A program made the translations under genes and the position numbers. From Sideroxydans sp. (GTDB lineage: Bacteria; Pseudomonadota; Gammaproteobacteria; Burkholderiales; Gallionellaceae): DNA of 64,000 nucleotides. The DNA lies in NCBI GenBank assembly GCA_027310725.1, contig DAIDAG010000054.1, forward strand, positions 1-64,000, in the 5' to 3' direction. A model generated the notes under the pieces. It did no database searches and was not told the DNA's origin. It saw only the letters and a list, made by a program, of their open reading frames with translations. Positions 7,269 to 16,618 of the stretch are shown here, piece after piece (within the stretch, counting starts at the first letter, position 1; the number at the start of each line of letters is the position of its first letter).

Positions 7269-8351
7269 CTATTGCCGGGACACCAGCTTGTAATCCTTGG
7301 GTACAGTGAAGATGCTGTCGTGCAACTGATCGAGTTTCAGCGACTTCACTTCGACGGTGAACGATAGTATCGGTTCGCCCTCTGCCTCTTTCATCGCATC
7401 GTCGGTTTTCTTCTTCACGAACATCCCGGTGAGGCTGGAGACCAGCCCGCTTGTGCTGGAAGGGATCGGTTCCTGGCTGGAAGATTCTTTTTTCGTTTCC
7501 TTGGCGGCGCAGGCGTTGCCTGCCATGTTCCATTCAAGATGGGTTGAGATCGGGTATCCCTTGATCTTTTCCATTTGCCTGCCGGCATCCAGGAAGGCCT
7601 TGAGGTCGGCCTGCTTCAGGGAGCTGGCCATATAGGCCGAGATCAATTTGGCGGCATCGGACGGGAGGATTTGCTGCTTGACGGTATTGGCAACAGCTCC
7701 GGCATAGGCACGGGCATAGCTCTCTTCCATATCCAGAGCATCCCGCATGGAGCGGTTTACCGGTGTGGTCCAGATATCCATATTCATGGTGCTGGTCGAG
7801 TTGCGCGCGGTGTTGTCACGCAGTTTGACTACCCAGGCGACCTGGTATTCGTCAGTGTCAAAACCGTTGATGGTTTTTTTCTGTCCGGTCGACTTTACGG
7901 TGAAGCTCGTGTTCGCAATCGTCATGGTACAACCGGATTCATGCTGAGCCTTTGGAGGCTGCTCGGCATCATTCTGCTTGGGGGGCGCCCGTTTTGCGGT
8001 TTCGGCGCAGCCCTTCAGGGGGCATTCGGTGTATTCCTGCTTTTCGGTATCTAGCTGCCACAGCAGGTTGCGGTCGATGCGGGAAATTTTCGTTCCGGAT
8101 TTCTTTCCGATCAAATAGCCCGAGAATGTGCCCGTCCCCTTGAACATCGATTCGTCCCGTCGCATATTGCTGCGCACAAAATTCTGCTCGGTGCTTTCGG
8201 TCGGGAAGAACCCCTTGATCCCGTTGTTGACGACCTGCCGTTCTATGACGGCGGTGGCGTGGAGCGGGGTGTTGTCGATCTCGACCGGCTTCGTGGCACA
8301 TCCGGCAAGAATGGAAGTAACGGCAATGGTGCAAAGGGAATTGCGCAACAT
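7269..8351 (-). CDS. Hypothetical lipoprotein
   Basis: The 360-residue product starts MLRNSLCTIAV and has a lipobox LAGC with Cys18, so it should be a lipoprotein anchored in the outer or inner membrane. The mature part holds several cysteines (CPLKGC, SGCT) and a segment about a Trp-rich strand with YQVAWVV, reminiscent of periplasmic beta-rich proteins, but I cannot assign a family. AGGAGG lies just before the ATG at 8351. It faces the preceding redox fusion gene tail to tail, with about 100 bases between and no clear shared terminator. Confidence 0.65.
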   Translation of the reverse strand: MLRNSLCTIAVTSILAGCATKPVEIDNTPLHATAVIERQVVNNGIKGFFPTESTEQNFVRSNMRRDESMFKGTGTFSGYLIGKKSGTKISRIDRNLLWQLDTEKQEYTECPLKGCAETAKRAPPKQNDAEQPPKAQHESGCTMTIANTSFTVKSTGQKKTINGFDTDEYQVAWVVKLRDNTARNSTSTMNMDIWTTPVNRSMRDALDMEESYARAYAGAVANTVKQQILPSDAAKLISAYMASSLKQADLKAFLDAGRQMEKIKGYPISTHLEWNMAGNACAAKETKKESSSQEPIPSSTSGLVSSLTGMFVKKKTDDAMKEAEGEPILSFTVEVKSLKLDQLHDSIFTVPKDYKLVSRQ

Positions 8352-8499
8352 ATCACCTCCTGCTTTGATTTCCGGTATTTATCAGGGATCAATTGCGACC
8401 GGACGGCTAAAGTTTATCAAACCTTACACCAGTTTGCGGCGGAGTTGTTGACTGCATGGTAGCAACGCGTCGGTCGGTTGTGACCGCACTGTCACCGGT

Positions 8500-9183
8500 C
8501 TATCCGCGACTGGGACTGCCGAGCATCGGCAATGTGGCAACCAGATCGGCGAAGCGTTGCCCTTGCACTACGACATGGGCGGTGATGCGTGTCGCTGCAA
8601 GTTCGCCATCCTGCGCGAGGATCGCTTCGACGATTCCGGCATGTTCCGCGAATGAGGAATTCATCCGGTCCCGGACGCGAAGCTGGAGGCGTCGGTACGG
8701 CCTCAAGCGCTTGCCCAGGGCGTTGGCCTGTTCTTCCAGAAACCCGTTATGGCTTGCCGCGTATAGCAACTGGTGGAACTGCTCGTTCAACTGGTAGTAG
8801 GAGTCCGGGTCGTTCGCCTTTTGGGCTGCTTCGCAGGCCTGGTGGGCAGCCATGAGTGCCTGTTGTTCCGCGTGCGTGATACGGCGTGCAGCGAGGCGTC
8901 CGCACATGGCCTCCAGTTCGGCCATCACTTCGAACATCTCATAGAGCCGGTTCTGTCCGATCTCGGCGACGATCGCCCCGCGCCGCGGCCGTATCTCTAC
9001 CAAGCCCGCGGATGCCAGCTGGATAAGCGCTTCACGGATCGGCGTACGGGACACGCCGAAGCTGTTTGCCAATTCGGTTTCGTCCAGGCGCATGCCCGGC
9101 GGATAGACGCCGGTGACGATACGTTCCTCGATTTGATCGCCCATTTGTTCCGAGCGCCGTGACGTGCGTTGCTTGCTTTCCAT
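8500..9183 (-). CDS. GntR-family (FCD domain) regulator of malonate genes
   Basis: This 227-residue protein has an N-terminal winged helix of the GntR family (DETELANSFGVSRTPIREAL, then GLVEIRPRRGA) and a helical FCD effector domain (from about residue 85, with conserved histidines such as EQFHQLL and EHAGIVEAI that bind a metal and a carboxylate ligand). It is divergent from the TRAP/mdc operon, as MatR and related malonate regulators are, so it most likely responds to malonate or malonyl-CoA. AGGAG precedes the ATG at 9183. Candidate operators are in the 197-base divergent gap. Confidence 0.87.
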   Translation of the reverse strand: MESKQRTSRRSEQMGDQIEERIVTGVYPPGMRLDETELANSFGVSRTPIREALIQLASAGLVEIRPRRGAIVAEIGQNRLYEMFEVMAELEAMCGRLAARRITHAEQQALMAAHQACEAAQKANDPDSYYQLNEQFHQLLYAASHNGFLEEQANALGKRLRPYRRLQLRVRDRMNSSFAEHAGIVEAILAQDGELAATRITAHVVVQGQRFADLVATLPMLGSPSRG

Positions 9184-9224
9184 GCTGCTCCTGATGAGGC
9201 TGCTAAAAAATTATGGCATTGACA

Positions 9225-9278
9225 ACAATTGCCCAGGCAGTCAATATTGCATACATTGTATGATATTTTGTATACAAA
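9225..9278 (+). promoter_or_regulatory. Divergent promoter region with GntR-type palindromes
   Basis: TTTGTATACAAA (9267-9278) is a perfect 12-bp palindrome of the type bound by FCD-GntR regulators. A second interrupted palindrome CATAC-ATT-GTATG lies at 9250-9262. A TTGACA hexamer near 9225 and TTGCAT/TATACA about 9248-9276 are possible promoter elements for dctP; the palindromes would overlap the latter. The assignment to the neighbouring GntR protein is inference. Confidence 0.6.
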
Positions 9279-9380
9279 GTAATTATTGATTGATTTTGGG
9301 TATTTAAGACAGAGGCTGTTGCTTCAGTAAATATTAACTGCCTGCCAGTGTTTCGTTCATACATCAAAGGGAGATTTCCA

Positions 9381-10406
9381 ATGGCCATTACTCGTCGCAG
9401 CATTCTTCTGTGTTTTGCAGCAGCCTCACTTTGTGCCTTGTTCACCCGCCCGGCCCTGGCTGCCGACCCGGTGACGCTGAAGATATCGCACCAATTCCCC
9501 GGCGGCACCATCGACGCCGGTGACTTCCGCGACCGCTTGTGCCGTCGCTTTGCCGCCGAGATCGAGAAGCGCAGCGGGGGGGCATTGAAAGGAACCGTGT
9601 ACGCGGGGTCCTCGCTCATGAAGACCAATGCACAGTTCAGCGCCCTGAGAAAAGGTGCACTGGATATGTCGCTGGTACCGCTCAACTATGCGGGTGGCGA
9701 AGTCCCGGAAACGAATATCGGCCTGATGCCCGGCATGGTCACTTCCTACGAGCAGGCGGCGAAATGGAAAAATGCCGAAGTTGGCAAAGCCCTGTCCGAA
9801 GTGCTGGCCAACAAGGGCGTGATCATCGTCAGCTGGATCTGGCAGGCGGGTGGCGTTGCAAGCCGCACCACGCCAGTCGTCGATCCGTCGGATGCCAAGG
9901 GGTTGAAGATCCGCGGCGGCAGCAAGGAAATGGATATGGTGCTCAAGGCAGCCGGCGCAGCAGTGCTGGATATGCCCTCCAACGAGATCTATGCCGCGAT
10001 GCAAACCGGCGCACTGGATGCCGCCATGACTTCATCCACCAGCCTGATCTCCTTCCGTCTTGAAGAGGTTGCAAAGCACCTGACTACGGGTCGCGGCAAG
10101 ACCTACTGGTTCATGCTGGAACCGCTGATGATCTCGAAGTCGGTGTTCGACCAGCTTCCCAAGTCCCAGCAGGACCTGATTATGACGGTAGGCGCCGAGA
10201 TGGAGAAATTCGCCATGGAGCAGGCTAAAGCCGACGACCAGGCAGTCGCGACGGTATATCAAAAGGCCGGCGGGAAAGCGTATGACCTGAGCGATGCGTC
10301 CGTCAAAAAATGGCAAGCGATCGCCCGTGAAACGGCATGGAAGAACTATGGTGAGAAGAGCGAGAGCTGTGCGCGCATCCTTACTCTGGCCGAGAAGTTG
10401 TTGTGA
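9381..10406 (+). CDS. dctP: TRAP transporter substrate-binding protein (DctP type)
   Basis: This 341-residue periplasmic receptor starts at the ATG 9381, preceded by AAAGGGAGA. Its signal peptide runs from MAITRRSILL to about PALAA. The mature part has the DctP/TAXI fold pattern: substrate strand TLKISHQFPGG, a central GLKIRGG segment with the conserved Arg that binds the carboxylate of the ligand, and the AMQTGALDAA helix. It delivers substrate to DctQ and DctM. Position at the head of the malonate operon suggests malonate as ligand. It overlaps dctQ by 4 bases (GTGA). Confidence 0.88.
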   Translation: MAITRRSILLCFAAASLCALFTRPALAADPVTLKISHQFPGGTIDAGDFRDRLCRRFAAEIEKRSGGALKGTVYAGSSLMKTNAQFSALRKGALDMSLVPLNYAGGEVPETNIGLMPGMVTSYEQAAKWKNAEVGKALSEVLANKGVIIVSWIWQAGGVASRTTPVVDPSDAKGLKIRGGSKEMDMVLKAAGAAVLDMPSNEIYAAMQTGALDAAMTSSTSLISFRLEEVAKHLTTGRGKTYWFMLEPLMISKSVFDQLPKSQQDLIMTVGAEMEKFAMEQAKADDQAVATVYQKAGGKAYDLSDASVKKWQAIARETAWKNYGEKSESCARILTLAEKLL

Positions 10407-10960
10407 GCCACGGAGTTGACCTGGAAGGCCGCAAGCCATCCCTGACCCCGCAAGTCGGCGGTGTGCTGGGGACGCTGGTCGATTGGCAGGCGAAGATCAA
10501 CAGTTACGTGCTGTTTGTTTCCATGCTGGCGCTGCTGGCGGCCTGCCTGGTTCTCACATTGAGTGTGGTGATGCGTTATTTTCTGAAATGGCCCACCGAT
10601 TGGCAGGACGAGGTTTCCGTCTTCCTGCTGATCGGGGCCGTGTTCATGTGCGGCGCGTTTGTGCAGTCGGAACGCGGACATATCGGCATCAGTGCGTTGG
10701 AAGGGTTTTTCTCGCCGGCGGCCAACCGGTTGCGCCTGCTGTTCTGCGACATCGCTTCACTGGCGTTCTGCATATTCTTTACTTACAAGACCTGGAGCAT
10801 GCTGCATGAAGCCGTCGTCGAGGGCCAGACGACCTCCTCGACCTGGGGGCCGCCCCTGTGGATACCTTACGGCTTGATGGCCGCAGGAATGACTTTGCTT
10901 TGCATACAGATGCTGCTGCAGATATTGATCGCGTTGAAGACCAAAGGAGAGGCAAATTGA
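10403..10960 (+). CDS. dctQ: TRAP transporter small membrane subunit (DctQ type)
   Basis: The 185-residue protein has four hydrophobic helices as expected for the small TRAP permease subunit, with the family features WPTDWQDEVSVFLLIGAVF after the first helix and GHIGI following the second. It starts with GTG that overlaps the dctP stop, so translation is coupled. The last bases form TTGA with the dctM start. It partners DctM in sodium- or proton-driven import across the inner membrane. Confidence 0.87.
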   Translation: MSHGVDLEGRKPSLTPQVGGVLGTLVDWQAKINSYVLFVSMLALLAACLVLTLSVVMRYFLKWPTDWQDEVSVFLLIGAVFMCGAFVQSERGHIGISALEGFFSPAANRLRLLFCDIASLAFCIFFTYKTWSMLHEAVVEGQTTSSTWGPPLWIPYGLMAAGMTLLCIQMLLQILIALKTKGEAN

Positions 10961-12312
10961 GCGTCGGGATCATTGGGGTACTTTACGGGCTTGGAACCCT
11001 GATATTCATGTTTTCGGGCATGCCGATCGCATTTGCCCTGGGCAGTATCGCGGTCCTGTTCATGTTCATCTTCATGCCGGGATCGTCGCTGGATACGGTC
11101 ACACTGAATGTCTATGAGGAGATGGCCAACATCACGCTGTTGTCGGTTCCGCTCTTCATCCTCAAGGGGGCGGCCATCGGCAAGTCGCGCGCCGGCGCCG
11201 ACCTCTATCTGGCCATCCATGCCTGGATGCACAAGATCCCGGGTGGCCTGGGCATCGCGAACGTGTTCGCGAGCGCATTGTTCGCCGCCATGTCGGGTTC
11301 GAGCCCGGCCACCTGTTCGGCCATCGGCAGCGCTGGCATCCCGGAGATGCGCGCACGCGGCTATTCGCCGCGCTTTGCAGCGGGCATCATCGCGGCCGGC
11401 GGCACGCTCGGCATCCTGTTGCCACCGTCCATCGTGATGATCCTGTTCTCTGTCGCAGCCGAGCAGTCGCTGGGCCGGCTGTTCCTGGCCGGGATCGGCC
11501 CCGGTATCCTGATGGTGATCCTGTTCTCCGGTTACGCGGCATTCCGCTACAAGAAGGAATACAAGGAAGCGCTCGATACCTACAATCAGGGCGGTAAAAA
11601 ATCGGCCTATCTCGATGCGATGAGGTTGACGCTCTACGATAAATTCAGGCTGTTGCCCCGTGTCGTCCCGTTCGTCACGCTGCTGGTCGGCGTCATGGTG
11701 GCACTTTATGGCGGATTCGCCACGCCTTCCGAGACCGCCGGTCTGGGCGGTATCCTGGCGCTGTGCCTGATCGCGGTCATCTACCGGATGTGGAGGCCGT
11801 CGCAACTCAAGCCCATCCTGTCCAGTACCCTGAAGGAATCGACCATGCTGATGTTCATCATCGGCATGTCGCTGCTCTACTCCTACGTCATGAGCTACCT
11901 GCACATCAGCCAGTCCGCGGCAGAATCCATCGTCGCCCTGAGCCTGTCCAAATGGGCGTTGCTGAGCGTGATCCTGCTGATGGTCGTGGTGCTGGGCTTC
12001 TTCCTGCCGCCGGTATCGATCATCCTGATGACGGCGCCGATCATATTGCCGCCGCTCAAGGCTGCCGGTTTCGACCTGATCTGGTTCGGCGTGGTCATGA
12101 CCATCGTCATGGAGATGGGGCTGATCCACCCGCCGGTCGGGCTCAACATCTTCGTCATCAAGAACATCGCGCCGGACATTCCGTTGAAGGACATCATCTG
12201 GGGAGTAGTGCCCTTCGTCGCCCTGATGATGTTTGCGGTGCTGCTGATCTGCATCTTTCCCTCGATCGCCACCGGCTTCCCTGATGCAGTGTACGGACTC
12301 AGCACCAAGTGA
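10957..12312 (+). CDS. dctM: TRAP transporter large membrane subunit (DctM type)
   Basis: The 451-residue protein is a polytopic permease of the DctM family. Family motifs visible are FSGMPIAFALG near the start, MSGSSPATCSAIGS in the first half and the long second inverted repeat with PPVSIILMTAPI. The open frame extends upstream, but a TTG at 10957 sits 6 bases behind AAAGGAGAG and overlaps the dctQ stop as TTGA, so it is the natural start. The protein forms the transport channel for the substrate bound by DctP, most likely malonate. Confidence 0.86.
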   Translation: MSVGIIGVLYGLGTLIFMFSGMPIAFALGSIAVLFMFIFMPGSSLDTVTLNVYEEMANITLLSVPLFILKGAAIGKSRAGADLYLAIHAWMHKIPGGLGIANVFASALFAAMSGSSPATCSAIGSAGIPEMRARGYSPRFAAGIIAAGGTLGILLPPSIVMILFSVAAEQSLGRLFLAGIGPGILMVILFSGYAAFRYKKEYKEALDTYNQGGKKSAYLDAMRLTLYDKFRLLPRVVPFVTLLVGVMVALYGGFATPSETAGLGGILALCLIAVIYRMWRPSQLKPILSSTLKESTMLMFIIGMSLLYSYVMSYLHISQSAAESIVALSLSKWALLSVILLMVVVLGFFLPPVSIILMTAPIILPPLKAAGFDLIWFGVVMTIVMEMGLIHPPVGLNIFVIKNIAPDIPLKDIIWGVVPFVALMMFAVLLICIFPSIATGFPDAVYGLSTK

Positions 12313-12337
12313 TCGCCATGAGCATTAGGAAAACATC

Positions 12338-13999
12338 ATGAACGCACCGGACACTTCCGCGAAGCGCTGGGACAATCTGGCACGCAACCGTGCCGCACGC
12401 CTTGCCCGGGCGGAGCGCCTGGCTTCCGGTTGCATCGTGCCCTCGGAGCAGATCGTGCAATTGCTGGAGGCCGTGATCGAACCCGGAGACCGCGTCTGCA
12501 TAGAGGGCAACAACCAGAAACAGGCGGATTTCCTTGCGCGCAGCCTGATCAAGACCGATCCCTCGCGCCTGCGCGATTTGCACCTGGTGCAATCGGTGCT
12601 GGCACTGCCCGAACATATCGACCTGATCGAACGCGGGCAGGTGAGCCGCATCGACTTCTCGTTCTCCGGCCCGCAGGCTGCGCGCCTGGCGCGCCTTGTG
12701 GAAAGCAGGAAGATTACCATCGGTGCGATCCATACTTATCTCGAATTGTTCGCGCGCTATTTCGTCGACCTGACGCCGCGAGTCGCCCTGATAGCGGCGC
12801 AGGCCGCCGACCGTGAAGGCAATCTCTACACGGGCCCCAACACTGAGGACACACCGGCCATCGTCGAGGCGACGGCCTTCAAGGGCGGCATCGTCATCGC
12901 CCAGGTCAACGAGATCGTGGACAAACTGCCGCGCGTGGACATTCCTGCCGACTGGGTGGACTTCGTCGTCAGAGCGCCGACGCCGCATTACATCGAGCCG
13001 CTGTTCACCCGCGATCCGGCGCAGATCACCGAGATCCAGGTACTGATGGGCATGATCGCGATCAAGGGACTGTATGCGGAATACGGCATCAAGCGCCTCA
13101 ATCACGGAATCGGTTTCGACACCGCGGCGATCGAATTGCTGCTCCCGACTTACGCTGCAGACCTGGGGCTCAAAGGGAAGATATGCACCCACTGGGCGCT
13201 GAACCCGCATCCGACGCTGATCCCCGCGATTGAGGCCGGCTTCGTCGAATCGGTGCATTCCTTCGGTTCCGAGGTCGGCATGGAGCGCTACACCGCCGCG
13301 CGATCCGATATTTTCTTTACCGGGGCGGACGGTTCGATGCGCTCCAACCGCGCCTTCTGCCAGGCCGCCGGCCATTACGCCTGCGACCTGTTCATCGGCT
13401 CGACCCTGCAGATCGACCTGCAGGGCAACAGCTCCACCGCGACCAAGGGACGCATCGCCGGATTCGGCGGTGCGCCGAACATGGGTGCCGACGCACGCGG
13501 ACGCCGCCATGCCTCGCCTGCCTGGTTGCGTGCCGGCCGCGAGGGACGCGGCGATATCGCGATGCCGCGCGGACAGAAACTGGTCGTGCAGATCGTGGAG
13601 ACCTTCCGCGAGCATATGGAACCGGCCTTCGTCGAGCGCCTTGATGCCTGGGATCTGGCGGCGACGGCGAACATGGAACTGCCGCCGGTAATGATCTACG
13701 GCGAGGACATGACCCACATCATCACCGAGGAGGGCATCGCCAACCTGCTGCTGTGCAGGACGCCGCAGGAACGCGAACAAGCTATCCGCGGCGTGGCGGG
13801 TTATACGCCGGTCGGCATGGCGCGCGACCCGCGCATGGTGGAGAACCTGCGCGACCGCGGCATCATCCGTCGGCCGGAAGATATGGGTATCCGAAAGAGC
13901 GACGCGACGCGCGACTTGCTTGCCGCGCGCAGCGTCAAGGATCTGGTGTATGCCTCCGGCGGCCTGTACGACCCGCCCAGGCAATTCCGCAACTGGTGA
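12338..13999 (+). CDS. mdcA: Malonate decarboxylase alpha subunit (ACP transferase)
   Basis: This 553-residue protein matches MdcA in length and content. MdcA is the acetyl-S-ACP:malonate ACP transferase: it exchanges the acetyl group on the carrier protein MdcC for malonate. Recognisable are the CoA-transferase-like segments MEGxNNQKQADF-like (CIEGNNQKQADF), NPHPTLIPAIEAGFVES and the ATKGRIAGFGGAPNMG glycine-rich loop. It follows dctM by 25 bases, linking transport to metabolism. The subunit acts in the cytoplasm in complex with MdcC, MdcD and MdcE. A very long antisense open frame over it is a shadow. Confidence 0.93.
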   Translation: MNAPDTSAKRWDNLARNRAARLARAERLASGCIVPSEQIVQLLEAVIEPGDRVCIEGNNQKQADFLARSLIKTDPSRLRDLHLVQSVLALPEHIDLIERGQVSRIDFSFSGPQAARLARLVESRKITIGAIHTYLELFARYFVDLTPRVALIAAQAADREGNLYTGPNTEDTPAIVEATAFKGGIVIAQVNEIVDKLPRVDIPADWVDFVVRAPTPHYIEPLFTRDPAQITEIQVLMGMIAIKGLYAEYGIKRLNHGIGFDTAAIELLLPTYAADLGLKGKICTHWALNPHPTLIPAIEAGFVESVHSFGSEVGMERYTAARSDIFFTGADGSMRSNRAFCQAAGHYACDLFIGSTLQIDLQGNSSTATKGRIAGFGGAPNMGADARGRRHASPAWLRAGREGRGDIAMPRGQKLVVQIVETFREHMEPAFVERLDAWDLAATANMELPPVMIYGEDMTHIITEEGIANLLLCRTPQEREQAIRGVAGYTPVGMARDPRMVENLRDRGIIRRPEDMGIRKSDATRDLLAARSVKDLVYASGGLYDPPRQFRNW

Positions 14000-14013
14000 C
14001 AGGACAACAGACA

Positions 14014-14331
14014 ATGGAACAATTCACGCTCACGCTGCCGTCAGCCGCGATTCCGCAAAACGTCACAAGTGCCACGCTATGCGGTGTCGTCTCTTCGGGC
14101 AATCTGGAGATACTGGTCGAACCGGCCGCGACTTCCGATGCCTGCCGGATCGTGGTCAACACCTCGGCGCACGGCTTCCGCGACATATGGGAAGCGGTAC
14201 TGAAGGACTTCGCCCGGCGCCATAGCGTCGGCGGTCTCAGCCTCTCCATTAACGATGCGGGCGCCACGCCGGCGGTGGTCAGCCTGCGTCTAGATCAGGC
14301 CTTTGAAACGTGCCGCGGGGAGCTCGCATGA
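14014..14331 (+). CDS. mdcC: Malonate decarboxylase delta subunit (acyl carrier protein)
   Basis: The 105-residue protein is the carrier that bears the 2'-(5''-phosphoribosyl)-3'-dephospho-CoA group. The expected motif is GVVSSGNLEILVEP; by comparison with known MdcC, Ser28 is the likely attachment site. The ATG at 14014 lies 12 bases after the mdcA stop. Its stop overlaps the mdcD start (ATGA), so the subunits are translated as a coupled series. The group is made by MdcB and attached by MdcG, both encoded downstream. Confidence 0.9.
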   Translation: MEQFTLTLPSAAIPQNVTSATLCGVVSSGNLEILVEPAATSDACRIVVNTSAHGFRDIWEAVLKDFARRHSVGGLSLSINDAGATPAVVSLRLDQAFETCRGELA

Positions 14332-15224
14332 ACGGCCTTCAGATCAGCTATTTTGAGGCTTCCGCGCGAAAACGCCTGAGCGAGCTGGTCGATGCCGGCT
14401 CCCTGGTTGAGTTTTGTCCCCCGGAGATGAGGCAGACCAGTCCGCACCTGGCAATGCTGGATGCACCGCTGGCATTCGACGACGGCGTGGTGACCGGTCG
14501 TGCCTCGCTTTCGGGGCACAAGGTGCTGGTTGCCGCACAGGAAGGGCGCTTCAACGGCGGTGCCGTAGGCGAAGTGCACGGCGCGAAGATACGCGGTCTG
14601 CTCGACCGTGCGCTGAGCGAACGTCCGACTGCGGTGCTGCTGTTGATCGATTCGGGCGGTGTGCGCCTGCACGAAGCCAATGCAGGGCTGATCGCCATCT
14701 CCGAGATCATGCGCGCCGTGTTGCGCGTCCAGGCTGCGGGCATCCCGGTGTTCGCGCTTGTCGGAGGCTCCTGCGGCGCATTCGGCGGCATGGGCATCGT
14801 CACCCGTTTGTGCACGGAAGTGGTCATGTCGGAACAGGGCAGGCTCGGCCTGTCCGGACCCGAAGTGATCGAAACGGTCAAAGGCGTGGAGGAGTTCGAT
14901 TCGCGCGACCGTGCATTGGTGTGGCGCATCACCGGAGGCAAGCTGCGCCGCGCACTGGGCGAGGCGACGCTGCTGGTCGACGACCTGATCCCGGCATTTC
15001 GCACTGCTGCTGTCAGCCTGATCGAACGCTATCGGGCGCATCCGCCTGTGCCTGCCGATCTCGATGAGCTGCTTGGGGTACAGGCTGAATTGACTGAACG
15101 CAGCGCACGATTTGCCGCCGCGCGTGACGGACGAGAGATTTGGGCGAACACCTTCGCCGAGGCATCCCGCGTTCCTGAAATGACCGTTGCAGAATTCAAT
15201 ATTCAACTTGGAGAAGCCGCATGA
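14328..15224 (+). CDS. mdcD: Malonate decarboxylase beta subunit
   Basis: This 298-residue protein is MdcD, which together with MdcE decarboxylates malonyl-S-ACP to acetyl-S-ACP. It has a crotonase/carboxyltransferase-like fold: FFEASARKRL-like start, RFNGGAVGEVHGAKI, and the GGSCGAFGGMGI oxyanion loop. The start overlaps the mdcC stop by 4 bases and its own stop overlaps mdcE in the same way. No biotin domain is present in the cluster, so the enzyme is the biotin-independent type. Confidence 0.92.
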   Translation: MNGLQISYFEASARKRLSELVDAGSLVEFCPPEMRQTSPHLAMLDAPLAFDDGVVTGRASLSGHKVLVAAQEGRFNGGAVGEVHGAKIRGLLDRALSERPTAVLLLIDSGGVRLHEANAGLIAISEIMRAVLRVQAAGIPVFALVGGSCGAFGGMGIVTRLCTEVVMSEQGRLGLSGPEVIETVKGVEEFDSRDRALVWRITGGKLRRALGEATLLVDDLIPAFRTAAVSLIERYRAHPPVPADLDELLGVQAELTERSARFAAARDGREIWANTFAEASRVPEMTVAEFNIQLGEAA

Positions 15225-15943
15225 ACGGGGAGACGATGTTCGACCGCCTGTTCGGGGCGGGCGCTCACGCACTGACGACCGAAGGACTCTTCCTGTGTGG
15301 AACTGCCAGGATCGGCGCGCAGGATGTGGCCGTGGTCGGCACCCGCGACCATGCCGCCATCGACGGGACGATCGCTCTGCGGATCGCGGAAGCGGTCCTG
15401 CATGTGGTGCGCGACGATGCCGCCGGCGGCAAACCGCCGCGTCCTATCGTATTTATTGCGGACACGCAGGGCCAGGCGCTGTCGCGGCACGAGGAACTGC
15501 TCGGGCTCAATGGCTATTTTGCGCATATCGTGCGCTGCGTCGATCTGGCGCGCAGGCGGGGACACCGCCTGCTGACCGTGATCAGCGGCGAGGCGGTCAG
15601 CGGCGGTTTCCTTGCCTATGGGCTGATGGCCGACCGCATCTGCGCGCTGCCGAACTCCCAGGTGCGTGTGATGGACCTGCGCGCGATGTCGCGTGTCACC
15701 AAGATCAGTCTCGAACGGCTGGAAGAACTCGCAAAGCGTTCGCCCGTCTTCGCGCCCGGCGCCGAGAATTACTGGCGCATGGGAGGCATCCACGAGATCT
15801 GGTCTGAAGAAGGCGATTGGTCAGAGTGCATGGCTACTGCGCTGAGTCACGCTGCGAATTCGGATGACCGCGCTGCGATCGGGCTTGAACGCGGGGGACG
15901 ATTGCTGTCTGCGCCGACGGCACAGATCGTGGCGAGTTCGTGA
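15221..15943 (+). CDS. mdcE: Malonate decarboxylase gamma subunit
   Basis: The 240-residue protein is MdcE, the second half of the decarboxylase carboxyltransferase-like pair (co-decarboxylase). Visible are the acyl-CoA-carboxylase-alpha-like segment VISGEAVSGGFLAYGLMADRI and the upstream DTQGQALSRHEELLGLNGYFAH stretch split here as DTQGQALSRHEE and GLNGYFAH. Overlap with mdcD is ATGA and with mdcG is GTGA. It works in the cytoplasmic decarboxylase complex. Confidence 0.91.
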   Translation: MNGETMFDRLFGAGAHALTTEGLFLCGTARIGAQDVAVVGTRDHAAIDGTIALRIAEAVLHVVRDDAAGGKPPRPIVFIADTQGQALSRHEELLGLNGYFAHIVRCVDLARRRGHRLLTVISGEAVSGGFLAYGLMADRICALPNSQVRVMDLRAMSRVTKISLERLEELAKRSPVFAPGAENYWRMGGIHEIWSEEGDWSECMATALSHAANSDDRAAIGLERGGRLLSAPTAQIVASS

Positions 15944-16617
15944 GCACGCCACGGTTACGCCGCCATGATTTGATCTGGCTCGATCCGGGAGTTGATGCCG
16001 GCTTGTTTGCGGCCCTCGGCCAGAGGGGTCTGGCACGCGACTGGGTGCAACAAGGTTTTCCGCTTGTGGTGGCACGTCAATCGAATGAGCACGCCGGGAA
16101 AGCGAATCAGGTCGCGCTGGGTTTCACGCTGCCGTCTGCCCCGATGCGCACGCGCGTCATGCTCCGCGCAGATCGCACCGCGATCATCCGCCACACGCGC
16201 CCGCTGCCGCTGTCCGAAACGATACAGCATGCACCGGCCGGTTGGCGTGCCGGACTGGATAGCCTCCGGACGCTGCTTGAAAGGACCGGGACTGAAGCGC
16301 GTGTATACGGTTCACTGTCGTCGGAGATATTCACCGGCATGCGGTATCTCGATAAGGCCAGCGATCTCGACTTGCTGCTGGAATGCGGCGCTTCCACAAG
16401 GCTACGCGAACTGCTTGCCGGGCTGGAGGATTTTTCGCCGGAGGTGCCGAGCATCGACGGTGAGGTATTGTCGGCGTCGGGATGGGCGGTCGCCTGGCGC
16501 GAACTGGCATCTGCGCTGCGTACGGGCGCACCGCGGCAAGTACTCGCCAAGTCCGACTGCGAGGCCCGTCTGATCGCTGTCGATGAGTTCATTCAACCAA
16601 TTCTGCTTCCTGCCTGA
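15940..16617 (+). CDS. mdcG: Phosphoribosyl-dephospho-CoA transferase
   Basis: The 225-residue MdcG transfers the triphosphoribosyl-dephospho-CoA precursor to the serine of MdcC. It belongs to a nucleotidyltransferase-like family, and the pair of acidic residues in ASDLDLL (about residue 130-137, preceded by GSLSSEIFTG) are the expected metal ligands. It starts with GTG overlapping the mdcE stop. The stop is just before the preferred mdcB start. Confidence 0.88.
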   Translation: MSTPRLRRHDLIWLDPGVDAGLFAALGQRGLARDWVQQGFPLVVARQSNEHAGKANQVALGFTLPSAPMRTRVMLRADRTAIIRHTRPLPLSETIQHAPAGWRAGLDSLRTLLERTGTEARVYGSLSSEIFTGMRYLDKASDLDLLLECGASTRLRELLAGLEDFSPEVPSIDGEVLSASGWAVAWRELASALRTGAPRQVLAKSDCEARLIAVDEFIQPILLPA

Positions 16618-16618
16618 G

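Noticed and set aside
10867-12129. 420-codon minus-strand frame opposite dctM
   Set aside because: Extreme His/Gln/Arg composition and complete overlap with a recognised permease mark it as a shadow.
12299-14014. Long minus-strand open frame (571 codons) opposite mdcA
   Set aside because: It mirrors mdcA, which has clear homology; the translation is rich in Arg, His and Gln and has no domains, typical of a GC-driven antisense shadow.
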